In this document: positions 12,362 through 24,500 of the stretch, piece by piece | Layout of the letters: each line of letters begins with the position of its first letter | Numbering within the stretch: position 1 is the stretch's first letter | Assembly: GCA_013397435.1 (NCBI GenBank) | Contig: VZRG01001966.1 | Coordinates: 59,481 to 123,480, forward strand | DNA from: Erythrocercus mccallii | Taxonomy: Eukaryota > Chordata > Aves > Passeriformes > Dicruridae | Direction: 5' to 3' | Length of the DNA stretch: 64,000 bases | Made by a program: the position numbers and the translations under genes | Notes under the pieces: generated by a model | Database searches by the model: none | Told to the model about the DNA's origin: nothing | Seen by the model: only the letters and a program-made list of their open reading frames with translations

Positions 12362-14537
12362 AAGGCTGGAGCACCAGCTCGCATTCCAGCACCCTTGCCT
12401 TGCCCACGGCATCCCACAGCACTTGCTCCGTGCACTACCTTAGGCTGTGTCACTTAACTGAGTTACTGTGAACCTGATTCCCTTTTCATTAGGAGGAAGA
12501 TAAATGAGCCAGCGTGACCTCCTGAAATACAAAAATGGAAATGGACTGCTACTGGTCTCAGTTTGTTTTACCATCTCCACTGAACATGAATGCACTCTGC
12601 TTGTTTTCCAGATACTCCCCCCAGCTGAAGAGCAGTGTGCTGTGACAGGGCCAGTCTGAGAACCTCTCTGCTGAGCAGAAAAACGCTCAGAGCGTGCTAA
12701 CCCTCAGTTAAAATATCCATTGTGTACACACATGTCCACTCATGCAGAGTCCTGTGAGGGTGGGATGGCTTAGGAGAAGTTTGATTGTTTTTGTTTTTTT
12801 TTTTAAATCACTGGAGTCCCTTGGATCTGGGTGAGATGGAGTGGAATTTGTTGAGTGTAACACACCCACTGGAGGCTGTTATCATCAGTCCTACAGTACC
12901 TGTGGCCTTGGTGTGCAGAGCTCTCTGTGACACACTCGTACAGAACTTGTACACTCGTGGCACAAACACACGCTGAATGGAGAGGGCGTACAGTGTTCTG
13001 CTTGAAAGGATGCTTATTCTGCTCATCTCAGGCATGATTGTGATAGTTTCCTTTGGTCCTGCAGGCTTCTTAAATTATTTTTTTTAATGGAATGGTTTAC
13101 TTGGACTCACCATCCCGTTGTGTCTGTAGCGCAGAATGAAACTGTTTCAAATCAATAAATGGAGAACAATTTTTCAAGCTTCTCAGTGTGAAAGAGCTAA
13201 ACCATGAAGGGCTGCTCTTGTAGCTCTGTGTGTTACAGCAGCATGTGCAAGGGAGAAGCTGAAATACAGTTAAGGGGTGGCTTGACCCCCATGCAAGGAG
13301 TGCACTGTTAAATGTTCTGATTTTCTTTTAAAGTAAAATTTACCTCATTTTGGCTTTATAACCCATTCTTAGATTTGTTGTAGGCATTTGATTTAACAAA
13401 TTTAAAGCAACAATGATGGATAGGAGATAGTCTCCAGTTCGATAAAGGAATTACAGGAGCAATCCCTGAAAAAATTGTTTTGCGTATGAGCGTTTACAAA
13501 TCAATTTTCATGATCTTGTTTAATTTGCGTATGACTGCGTACATTCACTGTGGGATTTATAGCTTTTACTGACTGTGTTGAACACCCTGTTAAGTTGTTC
13601 TTACAATTTAGTGCCAGATAAGTAAAAATGCTTGTGATTTACGGGCACCATCAGCCGAATGAGAACTGGTGAGCCCAGCAAAGAGCAGAGGGGTGAGAGC
13701 TGCGGGCTTGGTGTGTGTTTTGGTAAGGTGTGTGAGTCCAGGAGTGATGATAGGTGAGGGGCATTGGGTGAAAGACTGTCCCCCTTTCAGCCAGTCATTC
13801 CCAGGAAACATTTTTGAGATGCCATGTTGTGGGTTTTTTTCTTGTCTGAGAGAATAAGATTTTTAAAATAGCAGCATAAAGGTCGGTGCTCTGTGTCAGA
13901 CAGGGCCAGGCATCTGGAGGGGCTCAGACCCAGAGGCTCCTGTGCAGCAGCAGGGCAGGCTTGACAGGCTGTGAGAGCTCCTTGCTTCTTCATCCTCTGA
14001 TGAGAATGAGAGTAAGAGACAGTGGGAGCAATAGTAATACTTAATTAAAAGGTACACTATTGTCCTCTGTGTATATTTGCAACTGCATATAATGTAATTA
14101 ACATTACTTTAAAGATGCATGGAAAAATACCTGCCCCTCTGGGGACTTGGTAAGCAGCTAGAGGACTTTGTGTGCAGTGCCACCTCCTTTCTGAAGCAGC
14201 TAAAAGGAAAATTGTTGTTGAAGCAGAGCAGGAAGGCTCATTAGGTTGTGTAACTGCATACACAAAGTGGGTTGTGCTTGAGCTGGGCTGGGGGAGCAGC
14301 CTGTATTCCTCTCCCTGTCTGTGATGGTCTGCTGGCCAGGCCAGGTCCCATGAGCACAGTGCCACTGCAGATCTACAATTCCCTGGGTGCCAGCCCCATT
14401 CCAAGGGAGCCAGAGCAACCCTCTGGCTCCTGCATCCTGCCTTGCCAGTGGCTCTGGGACCACAGGGTGAGATGCCCTGGCTCTCCCAGGTGTCAGGAGA
14501 TGGCAAAGGAAACGTGCTGGATGCTCCCCCTTCTCTT
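12362..14537. other. Non-coding unique DNA
   Basis: No gene is supported. It contains the candidate regulatory element at 13321-13570. The segment 14057-14510 is GC-richer and has frames open on both strands (14057-14506 minus, 14272-14601 plus), neither resembling a known protein; the plus frame runs on into the LTR. Confidence 0.55.
13321..13570. promoter_or_regulatory. Candidate non-coding regulatory element
   Basis: An AT-rich, non-repetitive stretch with unusually many CpG-containing words for its composition. The 11-mer TTTGCGTATGA occurs perfectly twice, at 13479-13489 and 13524-13534, 45 bases apart, and a related TGCGTAC follows at 13536-13542. It lacks a coding frame. Retained CpGs in AT-rich DNA and repeated binding-site-like words suggest a conserved enhancer, but conservation cannot be tested from one sequence. 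Confidence 0.35.
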
Positions 14538-14973
14538 TGATGCCTTCAGTTTTAGCTTTCATGTTTTTCAGGTTCTGTGCTGCCTAGGGGTGCAGTTCTG
14601 AGCCTCACATTCAGTGTCACTCAGCTCTCTGCACAGAGCATCCAGACAAAACAAATCCTTTTCTGCTGGAGATCAAGGACAACTTTCAGGCCCAAAAGCA
14701 CAAACAACAATGGACTGGAGGGAGGAACAAGAAGGATGGGACCTCACAACCCAAAGCTGTAATTGGACAATTAAACCCCAATATGCAAATGGACCAAAAC
14801 TTATAAAAGTGTGAGACCTTGTGACCGTTTGTCACTTTTGTGACCATTTTGGGTCCACCTTGGGTGTAGCCTCTTGTCCTGCCCAAGGTGTATCCTAAAG
14901 GCCTTTCAGTAAATACCTGCTTTATTCTCCAGCTCTGCCCAGTCTGTTTCAGGTCAGCCTTCCCAAGGCGTCA
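14538..14973 (+). mobile_element. Solo LTR, family 1, copy B (most complete)
   Basis: This is the best-preserved member of the family also seen at 3717-4139 and 52015-52288. It begins TGATGC and ends GCGTCA, an imperfect terminal inverted repeat with the usual TG...CA ends. The four bases TCTT occur on both sides (14534-14537 and 14974-14977), which may be a 4 bp target-site duplication, although four bases is little evidence. Inside are an octamer ATGCAAAT at 14783-14790, a TATA box TTATAAAA at 14801-14808 and a weak polyadenylation signal AGTAAA at 14908-14913. The TATA-to-signal distance of about 107 bases fits a short R region. No retroviral genes adjoin it, so it is a solo LTR. Family name unknown. 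Confidence 0.85.
14783..14808 (+). promoter_or_regulatory. Octamer plus TATA box of LTR copy B
   Basis: A perfect octamer ATGCAAAT is followed ten bases later by TTATAAAA. This tight pairing resembles octamer-dependent promoters. Copy A keeps the octamer but has a damaged TATA-like site; copy C keeps the TATA box but has a damaged octamer. Activity is an inference. Confidence 0.5.
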
Positions 14974-17352
14974 TCTTTAGCAGACAAACTAAAACACAGG
15001 ATAAAAGAGAGGGAATGGGGCTGCTCGAGGAGCAAGGGCAGCTTCATTCTGCTGCTGGGTGGGCATCAGGCTCTCACTGTGGTGACCACCTTCACATGTA
15101 TGGGTGGAACAAGTGATAGACAAGGTCTTCTGTGCTGTCTTTGTGGCTGAAAATTTACTTTACTTCTTTTTGATGAGTTTGTAAAACTGTGCCATTGCTT
15201 AGTTCTTACAGAAGCCCTGGCCTTGCCACTCTGCCCAGCAGACAAACTTTCATGTTCTTGGTAACTAGAGCCTTTTGTATAGTTCCCAAAAAAAGGTGCT
15301 CTGTTTAAATGCAGGTATTGCATCACTCCAATATCTTTCTACTATCTTTAGTAGTTTACCCCTCAGAGATTGTTAGTTAATTCTTCAGTTTGTTTGCATG
15401 AGGAATATTAAAAAAAAAAGGTGTTATTCCTAGCTCTGTGTGAGATCTCCCTGTTTATGAAATCACACCAGCTTGAGACACAATTACCACAAATAATTGC
15501 CAAGATTGCTTGCTCTAAAACCAAAATTTTGTAGTTATTGTTGCCAGGGCTTTTCACAAATGAAGGTTGGCTATTTAAGGCTGAATATTATGTTTTCATA
15601 CTCGGTTATCAGGCACTGAGGCTGTGCACTCCAGTAGGATGTTATCCTTAAGTGGCCTTTTGTTTAACTGAAGGACTGAGAGGAGCAAAGTTCTTGGTCC
15701 TTCAGGTGACGGGGACAAAGAATTTGGCAGTCATTTCATCATCATTTCCATCATCCCAGGGAGGTGCCACAGTGAACAACCAAAAAAACCCCGCACAGCC
15801 AGAAAAACCCTGTCCTTTCTGGCAAAGAAAACTTTAGGAAGTGTGCTTCTGTAGCAGCAAACCTTCTTCAGGTTATTTTGCAGCTACACCTGGCGTTGCC
15901 GTGCTGTGGATGCCTTGTCCCTTTGCCGTGTGGTGGGTGAGAAATGGGCCCCCCTTGGGCACAAGTGCTGCTGTGCCCCTGTGAGGGATTAACTCTGCTT
16001 ATCACATGGCAGAGCTGCTTTTGATTCCTTTTGTGGACCTCTCTTCAAAATCCTAATTTCATGTACAAATGGACACGTCTCAGATTGTTATCCAAATTAG
16101 AAGTGAATGGCCAAAGGCAAGCCAAAATCTTCGGGAATTGTTTTTGGAAGAAAATTCTCAGGTTCTACTGAAAGGCATAGACGCGCTCCTCTTTCATCAA
16201 AACAGATAGCAGGACTGCAGGGAGGAGTGGGGGATAAGAAATGGAAACTGAAAGAAGGGTTTTTCATTACACCTGCTCCCTGGAGAGACAGGGGACACGG
16301 GAGAATGATGCTACTAATCATTGGTAGTGCGGGGTCTCGCCTGTTAAATCCATCTGGCCGGATAAAAAACTGGCATGAGCTGAGAATTCGGTGGTGAGTC
16401 CTTGCTCTTTGCAGGGGTTGTGCAGAAAGGTGACGTGATGAAAATTGGCGGGTGCTGGGGGCTCTGCTGGGCACTGCCCTTGCACTGGGAAGCTCAGCCA
16501 AGGGCTGGGTAATGCTGCACTGTGCTCTTGCAGGGGTTTCTGGCAGGCAGGCAGCTGCTTGAGGAGTTCACGGCTTTAACCTCAATAGCATTTTGTTACT
16601 GTTTTCCCCAATGACTGGTGTATGCTTTTATTTTTAGATATGGGTGCTGGTAGGGGCATTTTTCCTGCCACTCCCTTTCCTCAGGAGAGCTTTCAGCGTG
16701 TCAAAGCCACCACTAAAAGCAGGGCTGACCATTTCCCTTGGGAGGGAATCTGCCCTGAGCTGTTATCGATGAGAGAAGGGTCACTGGAAATGTAGGATTT
16801 TAGGAGGAATGCTGATGATAATCAAGAGGTTGGGAGAATTACTGATTGCCCGAGATGGCTGGGTGGCTTTGCTGCATGCTGGGGAATCCCTCTAGAAACA
16901 GAGGTGAGTTTTGATCCTGCCAGTGCAGGAGCAGTGCTGAAGTGGTCATTTCATGGTCAGAAAAGCTCCTCGCTGTGGAAGGAAAGGTTTGGGTGCTGTA
17001 ATGATAAAAGTTTCTGTAACTTTAAGCAACCGTGAAGCAGAATAGCTGCTTCTGTGTCTTAAATTTATTTCCTAGATACAGTGTGTGAGCTCTTTTTTTA
17101 ACTGTGCAAAACGACTGCGTAAGCTGTGACTTTGCCATACCAAAGCATCCAGTCTAATATTCAGATGCTGAGTCTCTGCAGATTCCCCTAATTCCAGTTT
17201 TATTTCCTTTCAAAATCGATTCTGGGAATGTTTTGCGTTCTTGAAACCCACACTCCAGAAGTGCTGTGATTTATGGGAGTTTCAGCTTTGATAAAAAGAA
17301 AATTGCAGAAAGTAAACATTAAATGTATAAAAATAAGTCAAGAAAAACTTTG

Positions 17353-17388
17353 AATATATATATATAATATATATCAATATAAAAATAT
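17353..17388. repeat. AT-rich imperfect (TA)n
   Basis: An imperfect TA dinucleotide array with interruptions, in a locally AT-rich stretch that continues to about 17540. Confidence 0.7.
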
Positions 17389-19739
17389 GTGTCTTGTGTG
17401 CATATGTGTATAGCACAAATGATTCCAAGGAAGTCCATTCCATGGTGATGCTGATGCAGTTAAATTAAAAGCATTAAAAACGTCACATTTAAAATGCAGT
17501 GTCTTCACATTAGAAAATATATTCTCTTGGATGCCTACAGATGTCTCACTGAGTGCAGTTCCAGGTCAGGAGTCCTTTTCCCTCTCACAAATACAGCGTA
17601 GAGATGTAGCGGGATGTCCTTAAAACCAATTCCTTTGTGGAGAATAACTAACTGAATTTACTGCAGAGAAAGCATTGCTTACTGACAGAAATATGGCAGA
17701 GCTCTAGACGTGTGCCTTTGGTTACTGAGGAAATGGAGAAAATTAAAGGATGATTCTGTTTGGCGTGAAGTGCATTGGGCTGGGAGCCTCACGCAGCCCT
17801 CTCGGAATTCCCTGGGAAGGGAAGGAGCTGGGGGTTCTGCAGGGCTGCACTCCCAATGCACGTTTCCTTCTCTGTTCTTGCTGGAGAATGAGTTAACGAG
17901 TCATTTATTAACTGGCCAGTTTTCTCCACGTTTAAAAGCTTGCTCTATGCCTGTGCACGTCTGGCTCCTGCCAGCTCCGAGGCATTTGTGCGTCTCTAAA
18001 CGTGTGAGTAGCTCCCAGAAGTCAAGGGCATTGCTCACGTGCTTTGGGAATTTACAGGACTGAGACCTCAAAGAAAACCTGGTCTAAATCTGAGGCTGAT
18101 CCATCTGCCAGCGATCCTGTTACACTGAGTAGGTGCTTTAGGTGAACTTTCTTGCAGGATGAGGCTCTAAAAAGCGGAAGGGAGGAGCCAAACTGGTGTG
18201 CTCAAAAGCAGCATTTGATTTGGGATAACTCCCACCTTTAGGATCCCGCCTTGGAGCTCCCTGATCTTATTGTGAATGAAATCTTCAGCCTTGTTAATGT
18301 CTGTGAGCCTAAGGAGGACTGTGAGTCAGTAGCCATTTCTGGAAATGCTGGCTAAAAGAAAAAGGAGATGGGGAAGAAAAAGAAAAAAAATGCCAGGAAT
18401 AAAGAGAGCAAAAGCTAGCGTGAGTAAATAGTTTTGGACAGAGATTGAAATAAGTGATGGACAGTTTTCCCTATGTTCACATAAGCTGTTCATCAGTGTG
18501 ATAACATGACTGGTGTGGCATGGCCTTTAGCTGGAGTGGGCTGGCAGGGAGCCACTGGATCTCACTTGTTTTTTGCTTAGACAGGGCATTGTCAAAGGAC
18601 GCAGTGGCTCCTCACTGCTATTTATGCTGCAGCAGCGTGTGTGAGTCCAGGCAGGACTCATCTTTCATCGGGGTTTTTTATACACTGACCAATAATCCAT
18701 AGGGTTTGAGCATGGTCTCTTCCCTCTCTAGTCAACATCAAAAGAAGATCCCAGAGTGCTGAATAGGGATTTTTCTCTCTGCTGCTGTGGTTGGGGGTGT
18801 AAAGCAGAGCACAGTTCAAAGATCTGCGTTCTTGAAATTGCCTTGTAATGCTTTATTCATATCTTTGATACTGCCTGACAGAAGGCAAATTTATTCATCC
18901 TGTTGCCTGGCTGTGATAGAGAGCTTAAGTCCTAAAGGAAGATAAGTAGTTTGCAGAGATGCTGTTTTAAAGCCCCTACCTGTTTTGGGGCTGCAGGAGG
19001 ACAGAGATGCCCCCAGAAGTGGCCCTTTGGAGATCACCCAGCTGAGCTCCCTGCTCCAGGAAAGCCCCAGCACCAGAGTGGGCAACATGGGCTGGTTCAA
19101 GGAGCATCACTGCATGCAAGGATAGGGCCCTTCTTGTTGGAGGATAACTGTGGGCAGCTCTCACCTCCTCTCCACTAGCACAGGGAGCCCCAAAGGCACC
19201 TCAGTGCCTCTGGTAGCCTTGGCAAACAGCTCCTCTGGCCGCTGGGTGGTGTCAGCCTGCACCCCGAGGCTGAAACTGGCCCTTGGCTGGTCAGGGCTCA
19301 CCAGAGTCCATGCACAGGCTTAGCAGGACCCCCCTAGCGCTGAGTTCCTGCTGTTCCTTAGGTTGTCACCTGCCTGATTTGCAGAGGACACGCTCAGAGG
19401 TGGCACCGGTGTTGCTGAGGGTGGCCCTGATGATGGTGCAATTTCCTCCTCGTCCTTCGCTGCTTGGAGATGGATGTCAGGAGGATGGGCTGCCATGCCC
19501 TCCCTTCCCTAGGGGTGGGGAGAACATCAGTCCTTCCCAAGCGTCAGGATCCTCCCCCTGATCACCAGTTTTTCACAGGCGTTTTTCCAATTTTCAGTTT
19601 TACAGTTGGGGTTTTTTTGGTGAGTAAGTGATGTGACACATACACAGAGGAGGTATTACAAGCTGTAAGGTTTTATGGTGTATCAGGAAAGGAAGAAAGC
19701 AGATCTAGCTGTTGGCAGCAAGTATTAAAAATGAAGCAC

Positions 19740-19930
19740 GTTTAGAAAGGATTATTTTTGCCTTTTTATTTGGAGAAATAATCTCTCTTTAAAAGTTCGT
19801 TAGTAATATCCCCCATGACTATACATTTATCTCTACCCCTAATAAAGGATTTTATCATTAATACGCGTGAATTTTCACTTTATAATCCAATCAGAGGCAA
19901 ATCTCCCCCTTTAAATGCAGAGCGTTCAGC
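19740..19930. promoter_or_regulatory. Candidate non-coding regulatory element
   Basis: An AT-rich unique stretch carrying several TAAT cores, a CCAAT box on the plus strand near 19888 and an isolated CpG-rich word (ACGCGT) at about 19863, with no coding frame. This mixture of homeodomain-type cores and retained CpG is typical of conserved enhancers. The call is inference and needs cross-species alignment. Confidence 0.3.
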
Positions 19931-20512
19931 AGAACAGGGACTCTTGGATAATTTGTTGAGTAAGATGGCTCAAACGTAGCAGACTGAGTTTAATTTTCAC
20001 GAGACTCTCTGGTGCAGCAGAAGTTGCCTTTTGCTGTGTATTTTGTTTTTTCATATGTGCATCGTGGAGGGGTGGAAAAAACTGATTGAATACATTGGGC
20101 AGACTTGGAGGCTGAAGGGTTTGTTGGGTGTGGGGAAGGAACTGATAGAGGAGCAATGGGTAAAGGGGTGCCCAGGGAGAGCAGGCAGATCCCAGCTGAG
20201 CCAGAGACTTGTGGAGAGGAGAGGAGAGATCTCTCTTGCCCTTGATTTGGCTTATCTTCCCCTAGGGCTTTTACCCATTAGAAACCAGTGCTCAGTTTGC
20301 CAGCCTTATTTTTACTTACACTCAGCTCAGAGTTTTGGTTTTTCTTTCAATAAATGCCAAATGATTCTAATGATTCACTTGTGCAATTTCAGACTGGTGT
20401 TTTTTTCCTCGATGTGACTCTGTTTCTCCCCAGCTAAAATACAGATTTTTAGCAAGTCAGTAAAATAACTCCAGGGTTCACTTAATGACACAACAGCCTG
20501 AAACTGCTTTTC

Positions 20513-20528
20513 TTTTTTTTTTTTTTTT
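20513..20528. repeat. Poly-T run
   Basis: Sixteen consecutive T. No retroposon body is recognisable on either side. Confidence 0.8.
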
Positions 20529-21114
20529 CTGTCATCTGCCACTGTGCCATTTCTGATGTTTGAATCCTGAAGTGCAGCTGCCAGAACAAAGTTCCCAAAC
20601 TTGGGAAGGTGAGGAAAATGTTGAGAGCAAAGTCTATCCCAAGCAATAATGTGATACTGCTGGTTCTTAGAGTTTCTAGCAGTTCAAGCATAGTGTGGGC
20701 TCAGGACCTGTGTAATGCATCCCATTCTCAACTGTGGCTCCTAAAGTGGTGACACAGGAGAGGAGTAAATGCCACTCAAAGAAATCTCTCCTTTTATTAG
20801 GGTCTGACCTACCCGTCCCTGAACGAGGGGAATCCTTGCAGAGCCGTGTTCCAGATTGTTCTCTTCCTGCATTACCCACTGGTCATGGAGGCAGTGCCAG
20901 CCAGCGTGGGGCAGCAAATCCACTAGCCCTCAGTGACGCTCAGGAGGTCACAATTCCGCAAAGCGTGGCACTCTGGTGTACTTTAAAACCCTTGGAAGAT
21001 GAAGGGAAGAGCTGAGTGCTTTGCTTTCAGTCTCTGTAGAGAAGCACTCAGGGGATGCCTCTACCACTGCTGCTTTGTTAATGGAGTTTTATCTGGCTCC
21101 AAGGCAGGGATCTC

Positions 21115-21146
21115 CATCCCTGCATCCCTGCATCCCTCCATCCCTC
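21115..21146. repeat. 8 bp tandem repeat (CATCCCTG/C)
   Basis: Four copies of an octamer CATCCCTS, where the last base is G in two units and C in two. It lies 106 bases upstream of LTR-like fragment D. It is simple sequence with no coding meaning. Confidence 0.75.
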
Positions 21147-21251
21147 CTCTTGCCACGGTTGCTGTCTCTCCTACCACTGCCGTTTAATTGGCGCCTCAGA
21201 GCTCTCTGCTGGGACTCTGCCAACAAAATTTCAGTCTAATTTTGCTATGTC

Positions 21252-21549
21252 TGGGTGTGCAGGCAGAGCTGTTGTTGGAACCTGCAGGCACAGTCTGGCT
21301 GGGTAAAAGCCTGCACTCAGAGGCTGCAAACTGATCCCTGCAGGCAGAGTTCAGCAGGAAATAAGCAGCAGGCAGAGGCTGCAAGGGAAACCTCCAGCAG
21401 GAGCTGCTGCAGCCAGAGTCAGGCAATGGTTGGGGTCAGGATGGCTGAGGTGTAAAGAGGAATAACCCAGGGCCCTTTTCATGCTGGGATAAACAAGGAG
21501 TCTGTGTCTGGGCTCGTTTCTACCCTCTCACAAGAGGGCTGCTGCTACA
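21252..21549 (+). mobile_element. LTR-like element, family 2, fragment D
   Basis: Bases 21252-21507 align without a gap to 44159-44414 with only three differences (T/G, C/G and G/T), so the two belong to one family. After that, D has about 20 bases missing from E, and both then share the words ACAAGAG and GCTGCTGC; D ends CTACA at 21549. The word GCAGGCAGAG recurs several times inside, giving a degenerate internal repeat. GATAAAC at about 21488 may act as a variant polyadenylation signal. D lacks the CCAAT/TATA portion found upstream of the match in E, so it is probably truncated on the left. Calling it an LTR rather than another retroelement part rests on copy E. The short open frame across it is shared with E but looks like no known protein. 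Confidence 0.65.
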
Positions 21550-24500
21550 CCCCATTTACTTCTTGCATTTAGGGTGTGCCTTAAAGCCTCTGGTGCCTAA
21601 AGAGGGCGGTGGGATGCAAAGCAAACCTTGCCCATAAGCACTTGATTCTTCCTGCAGCTCCTCTCGAGGGTCTGTGCCTGGAGGAGTGTGGTGGTAGAAG
21701 GTCTCCATTCATACAGAATCACTTGGATTATCTTGGGAAGGAAAAAGAAAACCAAATTTTCCTGTTAAATCACGAAAGCCTAAAGGTGTGCACTGAAATG
21801 GTCCCGGTGCCACTGAAGCTTCGGGCAGGGATTAGGATTAGGGATTTACCAGGTCACCTAACACCTTCCTCCTTTTAAATTGCTTGTGATGCCTCTTGGT
21901 TTGCAGCATTCACAAGGGCCCTGTGGTGAGGGACAGCGACTTGCTGAGAGGTGAACTGGGCTGAGGTCTGGGGCTGTTTTACATAACGGGGTCAAAATTG
22001 CACACGAGGAGAGCATTGAGCAGAAGGTAAAAATAAACCTGCTAAATGTTTGGATAAACCTGTAGCTGCTCAAAACGCTGATGGCTTGATTATTTGTCTT
22101 TGTCTAGTTAAATGCTGGAGTTTTTTAATCTTTTGCTACCGAACGACTGATCTCAAAGAGGCTTACAGTAAAAGAAATACATATTTAATTTGGAAAAAGT
22201 CTTGCAGGGAGGAATGTATTTTTGCTGGTTTGCACAATAAAAGAGCAAACCACTTTTCATTCTTGCCTGATTTCAAAGACAGAAAATTGTCATTTTGCCA
22301 TGAAAGGCTGTTTTTGCTGACACAATTGGTAGTTTAGCTCTGCTTTGATTTCCTATTCTAAATATGTTGCAAGATTATAGGGTGCATCCCAAGAAATATT
22401 CAGCATTTTTTTTCCCTTTTGAATTGCTTAAAAATTAAGATAATGATTATGAACATGGCATAAGTCTGTGCAAGATGTATTTTGTTTCCCTCTCCTTGAC
22501 ACTCAGTGTGTGCACTCTTGGGATGCTATTCTATTACAGGACATCAATTCCAGGATGATATTTTGAGTTATTAGTAATGAATTCAAAACTAAATGTAAGC
22601 CCAGAGTCTCAGCTGGTGTAAGTCAATGTCATTCCATTGAAGTCAGCAGAGGCATTCCAGTTTGTCCGAGATGGAGAAGTGCCCTATGGTTATTTTCTTC
22701 ATCTGTCCATAGCACAGAGCTGGGTTTCCCACCACAGGTAAAATTTATATGTATAAGAGGAAGAGAAGAGGGGCTCAGTCATGTAAAATTGTGAGGGAAC
22801 TCAAAAAGCAATTTAAATATTTGCCCCTCCAAAACGAATCATGATCATTGCTAAGAAATCGTGATATCCTCTAGTGTATGGATGACTGTGTATTTCCTCA
22901 GTGGCTTCCCAACAATACCTTGCTATGGAAAACATCACCCATTTCTGCTTCAGCTGGGAGATGGTTTGGGACAGGCTGGCCCTCTCAGTAGTTTCCCTCA
23001 AATCACCTTCCCAGTGGGCACAGGTTGTGCTGCTCAGCATGGCCACAACCATTTTCCTTTTTTTTTAATGCAAAAGGTATTGCTGAGGCAGCAGTGACTA
23101 CTCAGGTCTCCCTCCTCCCCAGCTGTAAGGACCTGTGACAGAAAGTGGGTGCAGTACAAATGTTTACTTTCCCAGTTTCTCAATGAATCAGGAATAAGAA
23201 TTATTTTTACAGAATGAAAACGTATTTTTCTTAAATCCTATTTGTACAAATGGTGAATCTGTTTTGGCATTTCCACCATTACCCTTGCAAAGGAAGAAAA
23301 GACAGGGGCATGCATCCAGTAAGGGAGGTTGGGAGCCTGAGAGATACTATTGCATTATAACAGGAAATGTAGAGTCCAGGTAGAGGTACTGCCCCATTGG
23401 AAATACCTCTATTACCATGGCATTAAATTAACCTTGAGGTTTCACAAGTTCATTACATGCACCTGTTTATATTGGCTTTTTATGAGAGGTTTTATTCAGG
23501 GTGAAATCCATAACTGCAGTATTTTTACAGGCAAGGAACCCCTCATGGTGAGGGTTGGGGTTTTTTTGCCTACTTATTGACGGCAAACGCTTGCAAAACA
23601 TGTTACAGATCGAAAAGTAAAAAAGTGCAGCTTTTGTTTATGTGGAGTCACCATTGCAAATGTCATGTTTGCATATTTTGAAATTAAAAATCAATACACC
23701 ATTACATATCAAGAAAGAATATTTCACAGCATCTGTTGTAAAAAGGTTATGGATTTCCTCATTAGCAGCTGGCTTGGAATAGAGTGAGAAGGGATGGGGC
23801 TGTTGGCAGGGCACTTTGGGAATGCTCTGCTGAGCCCGAGGTTTGGAAAACAAATACCCCTCTGCTTTTGGGAGGCTGGTCCTGCTCTGAGTTGGTGCCT
23901 TGTATACCCTTTGTCAAGCCAAATCAGAGCTGCTTATTCTTGTTGTACTTTATGGAGCAGGTAGAGGATTAGTATTTTTTTCTTGAAAGTAGCTACTGAT
24001 GCTAGTTTTCCAGGACAGAGTTAGAGGAATGAATCTTAAATTCATTAAAAAAAAAAAAAGTAAGACAGACTGGGAATGAAAATTATAAAACTTAAAGCCT
24101 CTTTCTTCTTTTTCTTGTCTTTGTTTGACCAATCAAGGCAACTTAATCATAAAAAAGGTGTTTTGCTTTATGTATTCTGCTTTCCCAGAGTTTTCCTGTG
24201 TGCCAGTGGATAGGCTGGTGAGAATCTGAATCCCACCTGTATCTGTTCAGTGTGTTGGGTGCAAGGGCATGCTTTTATTAACAACATGCACAAACAGCCC
24301 TTTTAGCTATAGAAAACCAGAAATAACTGCTTGCTGGGGAATGAATTACTCTTCTTGAGTCAAAGCCAATGATAATGTACTGAAGTAAGAATTTCCTCGT
24401 TGTTACGAGAATAACGTTTTTTGGTGGTCAGCATGTAAGATTTATGCTATGATTCACCTATTCATGTCTTTGATTTTTAGGAACACAGCTTTTATACGTG

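Larger units (their letters stand above)
14974..21251. other. Non-coding unique DNA
   Basis: No gene is supported. It holds an AT dinucleotide-rich stretch at 17353-17388, a purine-rich run at about 18353-18390, a run of 16 T at 20513-20528, an 8 bp tandem repeat at 21115-21146, and the candidate regulatory element at 19740-19930. The frames around 18890-19560 overlap on both strands and look like chance frames in GC-richer DNA. The frame at 16097-16501 (minus) overlaps 16107-16397 (plus), and neither is recognisable. Confidence 0.55.

Noticed and set aside
21258..21455. Short plus-strand frame in fragment D, with a matching one in copy E (44111-44362), taken as a conserved small protein
   Set aside because: The two peptides match because the DNA is 99 percent identical, not because of coding selection. 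The peptide is Gln- and Ser-rich and unlike any retroviral protein that I recognise.
24047..24059. Poly-A run as the tail of a processed pseudogene
   Set aside because: No coding remnant or polyadenylation signal is recognisable upstream, and no flanking duplication was found.
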